In this document: piece by piece, positions 6,691 to 13,602 of the stretch
Position numbering within the stretch: position 1 is the first letter of the stretch
Layout: each line of letters begins with the position of its first letter
DNA from: Ignavibacteria bacterium
GTDB taxonomy: Bacteria; Bacteroidota; Ignavibacteria; UBA10030; UBA6906
Direction of reading: 5' to 3'
NCBI GenBank assembly: GCA_029859455.1
Contig: JAOUDE010000030.1
Span: 1-13,602, forward strand
Length of the DNA stretch: 13,602 nt
Notes under the pieces: model-generated
The model's database searches: none
What the model was told of the DNA's origin: nothing
The model's input: the letters and a program-made list of their open reading frames with translations, nothing else
Translations under genes and position numbers: made by a program

Positions 6691-7205
6691 TATTGCGTTC
6701 CCCGCTTCAGACGATCCAGCACCTTGAAGGTGAGGTCATGAGTCGTGTCTCCGTAGATGAGCGTCTCGGTCTCGTTCTTGTCGAACACAAATGTATATTT
6801 TTCTTCCTTGGCGACTGCCTCGATCGCCTTCTTGATCTTGTCCCTCACCGGAGCGAGGATCTTTTCCTGTTTGTCGATCAGTTCTCTCCGCTTCGCTTCC
6901 GACCATTCCGTCGCTCTGCGTTGAAGGGTCTGGATCTCCTGGGTCGCGGCCCGTTTCGCGGCTTCATTCATCATCCCCTCTTTTTGCTGGAACTCCTCGA
7001 TCCGAACCTGGATATCCTGTGCCATTGCCGTGAGCGAATCCTGCAGGGGGCGCTCAAGATCCTGCATCTTCCTCTGTGCTTCCATAGCATCGGGATATTC
7101 CTGGAAGATTTTTGGAGATACCACAAAACCGATTTTCTGCGCCTCTGCCGTCCCGGGAACCAATCCGAGGGCGAGTATTGCGATTGCAAGAACGGTACGT
7201 TTCAC
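6690..7205 (-). CDS. OmpH/Skp-family periplasmic chaperone (first copy)
   Basis: The start was set at the GTG at 7205 because the minus strand has GAGGTGATC directly before it, a nine-base match to the sequence complementary to the 16S 3' end, with good spacing. Upstream ATG codons in the same frame lie inside bamA. The 171-residue product starts with a clear signal peptide (KRTVLAIAILALGLVPGTAEA, cleavage near AEA-QK). Then come IGFVVSPKIFQEYPDAMEAQ, a long coiled coil rich in Q, E, K and R (about 40-125), and YTFVFDKNETETLIYGDTTHDLT. This is the Skp/OmpH plan. Its place directly after bamA supports a role in delivering outer-membrane proteins to BamA. It overlaps the next ompH gene by one base. 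Confidence 0.9.
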   Translation of the reverse strand: MKRTVLAIAILALGLVPGTAEAQKIGFVVSPKIFQEYPDAMEAQRKMQDLERPLQDSLTAMAQDIQVRIEEFQQKEGMMNEAAKRAATQEIQTLQRRATEWSEAKRRELIDKQEKILAPVRDKIKKAIEAVAKEEKYTFVFDKNETETLIYGDTTHDLTFKVLDRLKRGTQ

Positions 7206-7240
7206 GATCACCTCATTTTCTGTTGGAAAACATTCTGTTA

Positions 7241-9610
7241 CTAGAATCCTCTGCCAAAAATAAAATGGAACCTCCACCCGTCCGGCTGCCCGTCACGCGG
7301 CAGGACGTCATCGAACCCGTAGCCGTAGTCGAACCCGATCAGCCCGATCGGCTGAATCTGTATTCGGGCACCCAGGCCGGCTGACCGCTTCAAGTCAAAA
7401 AAATCGGCCCCCGACCATGTCTCAAAGACATTTCCACCCTCGAGAAACCCGAGGAAGTAAATCGGGATCGGCTGCATGGTGATGGCAAACCTGAGTTCCG
7501 TCGTGTACTTGGCCATCGCGCGCCCACCAATGATCGCGCCGGTCGGTGTGCGCGGACCGACCGACTGTTCTTCGTACCCCCGCAGCTGTGTGGTGGAAAT
7601 ATAGCCGAGCCCGGTCCCTCCCATGAAGAACAACTCGATCGGAGGGATCGCATCGCCTGCGCCGAATTCAGACAAATAGCCGAACTGCGAACTCAGAAGC
7701 AGGGCAACCCTGCTCGACCCGAAGAGAGGAACATACCAGTCAGACTGGAGTATCCACTTATGAAAATTGATCGTCCCGGGGAGCGGCCCGCCCGACACCT
7801 CAACCGAAAATGAGTTATTCGATCCCATGGTCGGAAACACCGGATTATCGACGCTGTTTCTGGAGATAATCTGGGTCAAACTCACCTGGCTCGACTGCCC
7901 CTCAATATACACACCCCTTCCATCAATTACATCATTTGTCTGCGCTTTCAGGATCCAGTCCCCCCGGAAATAGATATCGGGCCACTTGAAACGTCGCCCG
8001 ATCCTGAGGGATCCACCGATCTGGCGCAGATCAAACGTGATCCGCTGTCTCGTATCGAACAGATTGACACCGAGCAGAGTCGGCGTATCGAACAGCCATG
8101 GTTCGGTAAACCCGATGGTGAACGTCCTAAAGCTGGACGCCTCTCCGAACTGCCACTGGAAGTTCAGGATCTGTCCTGCCCCTCCGGAGAGGGGATCGGT
8201 GATGGAAAAATTGTTGAGTGTAAAACCGAGTGCCCCGGTGAACCCGAACGCACCGCTGAAGCCGACTGATGCGTTGACGTTGTCGCTTGATTTCTCCTCC
8301 ACTTCATACATCAGATCGACCGTCTCCCCATCCTGCCTGAGCCCATAGTCCGGCCGGATTTTCTCAGGGTTGAAATAGTTCAAAACGGCGAGTTCACGGA
8401 CACTTCGGATAATGGCAGCCCGGCTGAAGTAATCACCCGGACGTGTCTGAAGTTCTCTCCGGATCACCTTCTCGAGTGTTTTCGTATTCCCCTTGATGCC
8501 GACCCTGCCGATCCGGAAGCGGTTTCGTTCGAAGACCTTGATCACAATATCCACGCTGTCATCGGCGACCCGGATCTCTTTCGGTTCCAGGTTGAATGTC
8601 AGATAGCCGCTATCCAGATACAGCGATGCGACATCGTTCTGTGACTCGTTGCCGCGGAGGTTCTGCTCGATCTTCGACACGTTGTAGACTTCACCCGGAG
8701 AGACATTCAGCCTCTCGTTCAGAACAAAGTCCGAATAGACCGTATTCCCTTCCCACCGGATTCTCCTGATCTTGTACTGGGGGCCCTCGAGGAGCCGGAT
8801 CAGAATATACATTTCGGTTTTGTCTTCACCGTACCAGAGGGAATCTGAAATGATCTCAACGTCCCGGTAACCGTTGTCCCTGTAATACTTGACGATCAGC
8901 CGTTTGTCCTCTTCGTACTTCTTCTTATCGAAATTGGCTGACGTCCATAACTTCCACCAGCGGCGTATCGAGGTTTCATCCATCTCGCTTCTGAGATCGC
9001 TGTCGTCGAAGGCGTAATTCCCTTCGAACATGATCTCTTCGATCTCGACTTCGCTTCCTTCATCGATGTCGACCCGGACGATGACCCGTCCCTCCTCTTC
9101 CTCGTCAGGGATCAGACTGCAGTTGATTTCTGCAAGGAGATACCCTTCCTCCTCGTACATCCTTCTCAGTTCCTTGGTAATCCTGGTCAGCACGCTTTTC
9201 GGAACGACCTGCCCCCGTGTCAGAGCGACCTTCTTTCCGATATCTTCTTCATCGAACTCGTCGTTCCCGAAGACCTCGAGCCTGGAAAACCGCGGAAGCT
9301 CCTTTACCCTGATGACAAGATAGACGCCATTGCCAAGCGTCCTGTCCACATCAATCCGGATATCCTCGAAAATCGTCAGAGACCAGAGCTTCCGGATTGC
9401 CTCGCCAATCTGGTCTCCCGGCACGACGAACTCATCGCCGACCCTGAGACCCGAATTCGCAATAATCGCTCCAGGGTCGGATCGGGTGAGACCTTCGACG
9501 GTAATACCGAGGATCTTATATACTTCCTGGGCGGGAGCAACCTGTGAGAAGACGAGAGACGGGTACAGCAGACCAACCACCCCTGCCACCAGCAACCCCA
9601 GTGTTTTCAT
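7241..9610 (-). CDS. bamA: Outer membrane protein assembly factor BamA
   Basis: BamA folds and inserts beta-barrel proteins into the outer membrane. The 789-residue product has a signal peptide (about 1-23, ending VFSQ). Five POTRA repeats follow at about 31-103, 105-182, 186-275, 278-360 and 364-438, with recurrent V-x-G-N features (LEVFGN, IMFEGN, IRWEGN, VGIKGN). From about 445 to the end is the 16-strand barrel. LRGYEE (R677) matches the conserved VRGF/Y loop of Omp85 proteins, and the last residue is phenylalanine, as in the outer-membrane targeting signal. FTEPWLFDTP is another family hallmark. The ATG at 9610 overlaps the uppS stop by four bases (ATGA), so the two are coupled. An acidic run (EEEE) sits in POTRA2. 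No other Bam lipoprotein is nearby. Confidence 0.96.
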   Translation of the reverse strand: MKTLGLLVAGVVGLLYPSLVFSQVAPAQEVYKILGITVEGLTRSDPGAIIANSGLRVGDEFVVPGDQIGEAIRKLWSLTIFEDIRIDVDRTLGNGVYLVIRVKELPRFSRLEVFGNDEFDEEDIGKKVALTRGQVVPKSVLTRITKELRRMYEEEGYLLAEINCSLIPDEEEEGRVIVRVDIDEGSEVEIEEIMFEGNYAFDDSDLRSEMDETSIRRWWKLWTSANFDKKKYEEDKRLIVKYYRDNGYRDVEIISDSLWYGEDKTEMYILIRLLEGPQYKIRRIRWEGNTVYSDFVLNERLNVSPGEVYNVSKIEQNLRGNESQNDVASLYLDSGYLTFNLEPKEIRVADDSVDIVIKVFERNRFRIGRVGIKGNTKTLEKVIRRELQTRPGDYFSRAAIIRSVRELAVLNYFNPEKIRPDYGLRQDGETVDLMYEVEEKSSDNVNASVGFSGAFGFTGALGFTLNNFSITDPLSGGAGQILNFQWQFGEASSFRTFTIGFTEPWLFDTPTLLGVNLFDTRQRITFDLRQIGGSLRIGRRFKWPDIYFRGDWILKAQTNDVIDGRGVYIEGQSSQVSLTQIISRNSVDNPVFPTMGSNNSFSVEVSGGPLPGTINFHKWILQSDWYVPLFGSSRVALLLSSQFGYLSEFGAGDAIPPIELFFMGGTGLGYISTTQLRGYEEQSVGPRTPTGAIIGGRAMAKYTTELRFAITMQPIPIYFLGFLEGGNVFETWSGADFFDLKRSAGLGARIQIQPIGLIGFDYGYGFDDVLPRDGQPDGWRFHFIFGRGF

Positions 9611-10407
9611 TCTTCGGATCCTGCCACCCTCCCAAACAACCGGCGCATGAAACCTTTGCCGTTTCCAGTCCGCTTCACCTGTTCGCTGACAAGTCCGAAC
9701 CGCCGCTCACGTCTCTGGTAGTCCCTGATGGCATCATACAGGTCACCGCGGCGAAATGAAGGCCAGTATTTTTCCGTAATCACCATTTCTGAATAAGCCA
9801 GTTGCCACAGCAGAAAATTGCTGATTCTGAATTCTCCACTGGTTCGTATGAGCAGGTCAGGATCAGGCATCGCGGCTGTTGACAAATACGAACCAATCAG
9901 ATCCTCGCAGACATTCGCGTGGTCAATACTTCCGTCGGCCACATCTCTTGTAATCCTGCGGACAGCCTGAACGAGGTCCCACCGGCCGCTGTAGCTGAGG
10001 GCGAGAACGAGGGTCAACCCGTTATTCTCTTTTGTTTTCTGAATTCCTTCGAGCAACTCATTCCGCACTTCCCCCGGGAGTCTGTCGATATCGCCGATCG
10101 CCTGCATTCGGACATTGTTCCTGTAGAGACGGTCCGTTTCATCGCGGATCGCCCGCAGCAGGAGCCGCATCAGGAGGGAAACTTCCTCCTCCGGACGTTT
10201 CCAGTTCTCGGTGGAAAAGGCATACAGGGTAAGATACTTTACACCCAGTTGTCCGCATGCTTCGACTGTATCGCGGACGGACTCCACGCCTTCCTGGTGA
10301 CCTGCAATACGGGACATGCCGCGCTGCTGGGCCCATCGCCCGTTTCCATCCATGATGATCGCTATATGTTCTGGTATCTCCCCGGCGCTTCGCAGCGTCT
10401 CCTGCAC
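9607..10407 (-). CDS. uppS: Undecaprenyl diphosphate synthase (cis-prenyltransferase)
   Basis: UppS condenses isopentenyl diphosphate units onto farnesyl diphosphate to make the C55 carrier lipid for peptidoglycan and O-antigen. Motifs include IAIIMDGNGRWA (catalytic D20 in this numbering), TLYAFSTENWKRP, and the C-terminal RTSGEFRISNFLLWQLAYSE region with the substrate-binding arginine, serine and glutamate. A basic tail of about 25 residues follows the usual end near RRERRFG. The start is uncertain. The GTG at 10407 is preferred because GGTGA, part of the anti-16S sequence, precedes it at suitable spacing and it gives 266 residues. A TTG at 10449 in the same frame would add 14 residues but shows no ribosome site. 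It is the first gene of the envelope operon and overlaps bamA by four bases. Confidence 0.93.
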   Translation of the reverse strand: MQETLRSAGEIPEHIAIIMDGNGRWAQQRGMSRIAGHQEGVESVRDTVEACGQLGVKYLTLYAFSTENWKRPEEEVSLLMRLLLRAIRDETDRLYRNNVRMQAIGDIDRLPGEVRNELLEGIQKTKENNGLTLVLALSYSGRWDLVQAVRRITRDVADGSIDHANVCEDLIGSYLSTAAMPDPDLLIRTSGEFRISNFLLWQLAYSEMVITEKYWPSFRRGDLYDAIRDYQRRERRFGLVSEQVKRTGNGKGFMRRLFGRVAGSEE

Positions 10408-10510
10408 ACTCGCATCTTCACCGGTTGGTTGCTGTGGACCTCGACCCAAAGGAAGGAAACCCCTACGATATTCACTGGAAACCGATGTTCGGTATGACTA
10501 TGGAGTCAAA

Positions 10511-10539
10511 AAGCTAACGGATTTCCGCCGGAAAGTCAA
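10511..10539 (-). promoter_or_regulatory. Candidate promoter of the uppS-surE operon
   Basis: On the minus strand TTGACT (10534-10539) and TAGCTT (10511-10516) are 17 bases apart. The -35 matches five of six consensus bases but the -10 only about three of six. It would start transcription near 10504, about 100 bases before uppS. This is the best candidate I found upstream of uppS, but the weak -10 leaves doubt. Confidence 0.4.
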
Positions 10540-10670
10540 TAAACGGTTGACTGACAGCTTCTTGTGAGTGGTCCGAAAACTGATACGTGCGAACGGGTAC
10601 GGATGTTCCCCTCCATCGTATCCTGCAAAAGAAAGGATCGATATCTCGGTGACCGCAGCAGGCGATCGCG

Positions 10671-10699
10671 TTGACATTCCTGAGCGAATCAGATATATT
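10671..10699 (+). promoter_or_regulatory. Strong sigma-70-type promoter of the ybaB operon
   Basis: TTGACA at 10671-10676 and TATATT at 10694-10699 are separated by exactly 17 bases. Transcription should start near 10706, giving a leader of about 35 bases before the ybaB ATG. Core boxes and spacing are identical to the main rrn promoter at 206-234, though the spacer sequence differs and lacks the inverted repeat. Confidence 0.82.
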
Positions 10700-10740
10700 G
10701 CGAAGATTGAATTACTTTTATCGGGAAGGATCGGGGAACG

Positions 10741-11079
10741 ATGGCAGGCATGCCCAACATGGCGGGAATGATGAAGCAGGTTCAGAAAATGCAGGAAAAA
10801 ATGGCCGAAGTGCAGGAGATGCTCGGACAGAAGACTGTGAGCGCTGAGTCAGGCGGCGGAATGGTAAAGGTGACGGCCAACGGGAAGAATCAGATCGTCA
10901 GTATTGAAATCGATCCGGAAGTGATCAATGCAGCCGAGAAGGAAATGCTGGAGGACCTCGTCCTCGCCGCATGCAATAAGGCGGTTGAGGATGCAGGGAA
11001 AATGGCACAGGAGGAGATGGCCAAGGTGACGAGCGGGATGATGCCGAATATCCCCGGCCTGAATCTCCCCGGGATGTAG
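10741..11079 (+). CDS. ybaB: YbaB/EbfC nucleoid-associated protein
   Basis: YbaB/EbfC proteins are small DNA-binding dimers that coat the nucleoid and are usually encoded just before recR. The 112-residue product has a methionine-rich N terminus (MAGMPNMAGMMKQVQKMQ), a long helix, then the core GGGMVKVTANGKNQIVSIEIDPEVI strands. A C-terminal helix follows (LEDLVLAACNKAVEDAGKMAQEEM in two parts), and a glycine/proline/methionine tail. Length and layout are typical. The ATG at 10741 follows GGGAAGGATCGGGGAACG, giving a purine-rich ribosome site, and a strong promoter precedes it. The gene often follows dnaX; here dnaX is absent and the divergent uppS operon is upstream. The recR ATG follows after 15 bases. 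Confidence 0.94.
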   Translation: MAGMPNMAGMMKQVQKMQEKMAEVQEMLGQKTVSAESGGGMVKVTANGKNQIVSIEIDPEVINAAEKEMLEDLVLAACNKAVEDAGKMAQEEMAKVTSGMMPNIPGLNLPGM

Positions 11080-11094
11080 CAGAAGATCTGACGG

Positions 11095-11691
11095 ATGCTC
11101 TATACCTCAGAAGCACTCCACCAGCTGATCGAAGAATTCGCTCAACTGCCCGGGATCGGAAGAAAAACCGCTCAGCGCCTCGCCCTGTTTGTTCTGAAAC
11201 AAAGCAAGGATGATGTTGCCCGGATGGCACAGGCGCTGGTCAACGTCAAGGAACGGATCCGTTACTGCTCCACCTGCTGGAATATCACGGAGGTCGACCC
11301 CTGCGCGATCTGTTCCGGGCCGAAGAGGGAAAAGAAGGTCATTTGCGTTGTCGAAGAGCCGAATGACGTTATTGCGGTTGAAAAAACCGGTGAATTCAGG
11401 GGACTCTACCACGTCCTTGGAGGATCTCTCTCTCCTCTCGACGGCATCGGACCTGAAGAACTGAAGGTCCGGGAGCTTCTTTCACGGATTACTCAGGATG
11501 TCGAGGAAGTGATCCTTGCGATGAACCCGAACGTCGAAGGGGAGGCGACGACGCTCTACCTGACTCGCCTGATCAAACCCCTCGGTCCCCGCGTCACCCG
11601 GATTGCAAGGGGGATACCGGTGGGAGGTGATCTGGAATTCGCTGACGAGGCAACATTGTCGCGTGCGATCGAAGGCAGAATTGCTGTCTAA
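11095..11691 (+). CDS. recR: Recombination mediator RecR
   Basis: RecR, with RecO and RecF, loads RecA on gapped DNA in the RecFOR repair pathway. The 198-residue product has the full family order: a helix-hairpin-helix with LPGIGRKTAQRLA (18-30); a four-cysteine zinc finger, C58, C61, C70 and C73; the TOPRIM domain beginning ICVVEEPNDVIAVEKTG; and GGSLSPLDGIGPEEL. It ends with the LTRLIKPLGPRVTRIARGIPVGGDLEFADEATL region (in two parts) typical of the C terminus. Length matches the usual 195-205. The ybaB-recR pairing is widely conserved. A 37-base gap leads to the next gene. Confidence 0.97.
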   Translation: MLYTSEALHQLIEEFAQLPGIGRKTAQRLALFVLKQSKDDVARMAQALVNVKERIRYCSTCWNITEVDPCAICSGPKREKKVICVVEEPNDVIAVEKTGEFRGLYHVLGGSLSPLDGIGPEELKVRELLSRITQDVEEVILAMNPNVEGEATTLYLTRLIKPLGPRVTRIARGIPVGGDLEFADEATLSRAIEGRIAV

Positions 11692-11728
11692 TCGTTCCGG
11701 AAGGTATGAGGGAAGGGAAGGTCCGGGA

Positions 11729-12310
11729 ATGAACAACGTGATTGTGACTGTCGTCCTGCTGTGCTCGCTGGCTGTATGGGGGTGCGGGCTCTTCGAGCCT
11801 CGTGACCCGGAAGCACCGGACCAGGGTGGACTCGATTTCGTTCCGGCAACCGTCCCCTCGGTTGTCATTTCCAACCTCCGGAACTCGATTGCTCAGAAGA
11901 ACAGTGACAACTACGTCCGGAACTTTTCCGATCCGGCAGCGACCGGCCGCCCTTTTGTTTTTACACCATCCGTCGAAGCCAGCAGCGTCTACCCGAATGT
12001 CCGCGAATGGACCTTCATGAACGAGCGTGAATACTTCCAGAACCTGGTCGCCAAGGCGGATGGGTTCTCCAGTCTGACCCTGACAGCACGCGATTCCGTC
12101 ATCGGAGCGACGGAGGCAAGCTACAACTACGATTATGTCCTCCTGTTCCAGCATACCGACGCAGCTACGTTTCCAACCACCGCCACGGGAAACCTTCAGT
12201 TTGTTCTGGCACCCGACGCAGGCAATGTGTGGACGATCTTTTCGTGGAATGATTTCAGTACGTCGGAAGATGTGACCTGGAGCGCATTCAAGGGAAGGTT
12301 CGGCAATTGA
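11729..12310 (+). CDS. Predicted lipoprotein, NTF2-like (first of a tandem pair)
   Basis: Not a protein I can name. The 193-residue product has a short signal peptide with hydrophobic core VIVTVVLLCSLAV and a lipobox-like VWGC, so C19 is the likely lipidated residue; tryptophan at -2 is unusual. After a proline-rich linker comes an alpha-plus-beta domain. A helix around VVISNLRNSIAQKNSDNYVRNF leads to a FVF strand, then a WTFMNEREYFQNLV helix, and strands ending VWTIFSWND. This order of helix, FVF strand, W-x-x-E helix and final W-x-I-x-x-W-x-D strand resembles the SnoaL/NTF2-like fold. The ATG at 11729 was chosen because it begins the signal peptide and follows GGAAGG; the frame is open to 11603 inside recR. 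It overlaps the next gene by four bases. Function unknown. Confidence 0.75.
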   Translation: MNNVIVTVVLLCSLAVWGCGLFEPRDPEAPDQGGLDFVPATVPSVVISNLRNSIAQKNSDNYVRNFSDPAATGRPFVFTPSVEASSVYPNVREWTFMNEREYFQNLVAKADGFSSLTLTARDSVIGATEASYNYDYVLLFQHTDAATFPTTATGNLQFVLAPDAGNVWTIFSWNDFSTSEDVTWSAFKGRFGN

Positions 12311-12828
12311 AACGAAGACCGGCGATACGACGTTCCACCGTTCTTGCCGTGTGGGTGCTTCTCCTGCTGCCTGTTGGCTGTTTCAATCCGTTCGCTCCGG
12401 GCCTCGATAATTCTCCGGCACGATCTTCCTGTGACCCGACGACAGTCGACGGAATGTTCCAGTGTTTTCAAAACGCGTATTCCTTCCGTGACACTCTTGC
12501 CTTCGGCCAGTTGCTGGCAGGCGGCTTTGTGTTCGTTTACCGCGATTATGAAGTCGGGATCGATATCACCTGGGGCCGGGATGATGAAATCAGGGCAACA
12601 TACGGGTTATTCCAGAACGTGCAGAGTCTCGATCTGATCTGGAACAACTATGTAACGCGGACTGAAACAGATACCAGCGCAACGGCGGTTCGCAGCTTCA
12701 ACCTGACGGTGACATACAATCCCAGTTCGATTGACCGGGTTGACGGGTACGCCAATCTGACCATGAAACGGCCGGCTCCGGGAGACCCCTGGGCGATCAC
12801 TCTGTGGCGTGACGAGTCGAATTTCTGA
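12307..12828 (+). CDS. Predicted lipoprotein, NTF2-like (second of a tandem pair)
   Basis: Function unknown. The start is a TTG at 12307 that overlaps the previous stop (TTGA) and has GGGAAGG about eight bases before it, so it is probably made by translational coupling. The 173-residue product begins with arginines and lysines, then VLAVWVLLLLPVGC, making C25 the likely lipid-modified residue; proline at -3 is atypical. The mature part parallels the first protein: a helix VDGMFQCFQNAYSFRDTLAF, a GFVFVYRDYE strand, ITWGRDDEIRATYGLFQNV, paired strands NLTVTYN and YANLTMKR, then WAITLWRDE at the end. The shared FVF, W-x-x-x-x-E and final W-x-I-x-x-W-x-D elements indicate paralogues. Two further cysteines, in SSCDP and FQCF, are absent from the first copy. 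ftsX starts two bases after the stop. Confidence 0.75.
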   Translation: MKRRPAIRRSTVLAVWVLLLLPVGCFNPFAPGLDNSPARSSCDPTTVDGMFQCFQNAYSFRDTLAFGQLLAGGFVFVYRDYEVGIDITWGRDDEIRATYGLFQNVQSLDLIWNNYVTRTETDTSATAVRSFNLTVTYNPSSIDRVDGYANLTMKRPAPGDPWAITLWRDESNF

Positions 12829-12830
12829 CC

Positions 12831-13602
12831 ATGAGTCTCTCCTATACCATCACGGAAAGTGTTTCCGGTTTCTCGCGGACGAGACTCTCGACGATTATTA
12901 CGATCGTGACGATCAGTATCTCCCTCCTGTTCCTTGGAATGTTTACGATCGCCTCAATCCACACCTCCCGGTTTATTGAACTGCTCAGGTCGAAAGTCGA
13001 ACTGGAGGCATTTCTCGAGGAGGGGTTGTCGGGAAGAGAAACTGCCGCGCTCCGCCGGATCGTCTCGGAAATGGATGGGGTCGAAACGGTCCAGATCGTT
13101 TCCAAGGAGGATGCGGCGGTGATCTTCGAGAAAGAGTTCGGGGAGAATATCCAGGACATCCTTGAATACAACCCTCTTCCCGCGTCGCTCCGCATCTCTC
13201 TAGCCGAAGGACATAAGACCTCCGCGCGGGCGCGGGAAATAGCGGCCGCCCTGGAAAGCATGAAGGGAATCGACGGCGTCCGCTACAGGAAAGAACTGCT
13301 CGAACTGATCGATACCCGCGCGGCCTCCATCAACAACCTGACTCTCGGCCTTGGCATTATCATCAGTCTCTCAGCCATTTTCCTGGTCTCCAATACGATC
13401 CGCCTGACAATCTTCGCAAAGCGTCATGTGATCCGAACGATGGAACTTGTCGGAGCCACGAGGGGCTTCATCCGGCTCCCGTTCCTCCTTGAAGGGATCA
13501 TTCAGGGAATCCTCGGCGGTGTCGTGGCTTCAGGTCTCCTCTATTCACTTGTCGAATACGCCATGAGGCTGGTTTCGGTGGAGTTTGCCGGAGTGGTCCA
13601 CA
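12831..13602 (+). CDS. ftsX: Cell division protein FtsX (partial, 3' end beyond window)
   Basis: The frame opens at the ATG at 12831 and stays open to the window edge (257 full codons). FtsX is the membrane partner of the ATPase FtsE; together they switch on peptidoglycan hydrolases at the division site. Residues about 20-43 are a first membrane helix. An extracytoplasmic domain (about 45-165) follows with the hallmark SKEDAAVIFEKEFGE and NPLPASLRI. Membrane helices lie at about 171-193 and 218-245, with the conserved cytoplasmic loop IFAKRHVIRTMELVGATRGFI between them. FtsX usually has 290-300 residues, so roughly the last 40, with the fourth helix, are missing. No ftsE precedes it; the neighbours are two lipoproteins. 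It is the fifth gene of the ybaB operon. Confidence 0.93.
   Translation, partial: MSLSYTITESVSGFSRTRLSTIITIVTISISLLFLGMFTIASIHTSRFIELLRSKVELEAFLEEGLSGRETAALRRIVSEMDGVETVQIVSKEDAAVIFEKEFGENIQDILEYNPLPASLRISLAEGHKTSARAREIAAALESMKGIDGVRYRKELLELIDTRAASINNLTLGLGIIISLSAIFLVSNTIRLTIFAKRHVIRTMELVGATRGFIRLPFLLEGIIQGILGGVVASGLLYSLVEYAMRLVSVEFAGVVH

Larger units (their letters stand above)
10408..10740. other. Divergent intergenic regulatory region
   Basis: About 330 bases between uppS (minus) and ybaB (plus), or 291 if the longer uppS start is used. Frames crossing it on the plus strand do not resemble any protein I know and lack ribosome sites. It holds promoter-like elements facing both ways and an imperfect dyad around 10598-10620. 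The two operons that start here cover most of the window. Confidence 0.7.

Noticed and set aside
10598..10620. Imperfect dyad TACGGATG / CATCGTA in the divergent region
   Set aside because: Short, with a bulged base and no T-tract, and not aligned with either promoter. Too weak to call an operator or terminator.
10568..10771. Short plus-strand frame between the divergent operons
   Set aside because: It crosses the strong ybaB promoter and runs into the ybaB start in another frame. No ribosome site and no protein-like features.
11603..11728. Extended start of the first lipoprotein inside recR
   Set aside because: It would bury the signal peptide and lipobox behind 42 unrelated residues.
342..13602. 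CTCAGG appears more often on coding strands than its complement
   Set aside because: The bias changes side where the gene direction changes, so it most likely reflects codon pairs rather than a Chi or segregation motif. I did not make an exact count.
1..13602. CRISPR arrays, insertion sequences, prophage or tRNA genes
   Set aside because: No regularly spaced repeats, transposase-like frames, integrase motifs or cloverleaf-like sequences were seen on either strand.

Overview
The window looks like a chromosomal segment of a Gram-negative (diderm, LPS-making) bacterium with moderately high GC. It carries lipid A synthesis genes, a BamA-type outer-membrane assembly factor with two Skp/OmpH chaperones, and predicted lipoproteins. 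A fused LpxC-FabZ enzyme and the order uppS-bamA-ompH-ompH-lpxD-lpxC/fabZ-lpxA are typical of the Fibrobacteres-Chlorobi-Bacteroidetes (FCB) superphylum. The 16S start has the widespread GACGAACGCTGG form rather than the GATGAACGCTAG form usual in Bacteroidetes. The best promoters are of the TTGACA/TATATT type. I therefore favour a non-Bacteroidetes FCB lineage (Chlorobi/Ignavibacteria-like or a related candidate phylum). This is an inference; no species is recognised.

Layout: (1) positions 1-39 are the 5' end of a 16S rRNA gene on the minus strand, cut by the window edge. (2) Positions 40-341 hold its leader and promoter region: a near-consensus promoter with a perfect inverted repeat in its spacer, a possible second upstream promoter, a boxA-like antitermination site, a 13-bp hairpin with a UUCG loop, and a weak terminator-like hairpin. 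(3) Positions 342 to about 10407 are one tightly packed minus-strand operon: uppS, bamA, two ompH/skp genes, lpxD, lpxC-fabZ, lpxA, a LipM-type octanoyltransferase, panB and surE. Most junctions are short gaps or overlaps of 1-14 bases. (4) Positions 10408-10740 are a divergent regulatory region with promoter-like elements facing both ways. (5) Positions 10741 to the end are a plus-strand operon: ybaB, recR, two small tandem lipoproteins that appear to be NTF2-like paralogues, and ftsX, which runs off the right edge.

The minus-strand operon is an envelope assembly line. UppS makes the undecaprenyl carrier lipid, BamA and Skp insert outer-membrane proteins, and LpxD, LpxC-FabZ and LpxA build the acylated glucosamine core of lipid A. 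Cofactor and housekeeping genes (lipoyl transfer, pantothenate synthesis, SurE phosphatase) form its tail. The plus-strand operon joins DNA maintenance (YbaB, RecR) to envelope and division functions (lipoproteins, FtsX).

Most genes are ordinary core genes. The least explained parts are the paired lipoproteins at 11729-12828 and the regulatory architecture of the rRNA promoter and leader. I saw no CRISPR array, insertion sequence, prophage gene, tRNA or defence gene.
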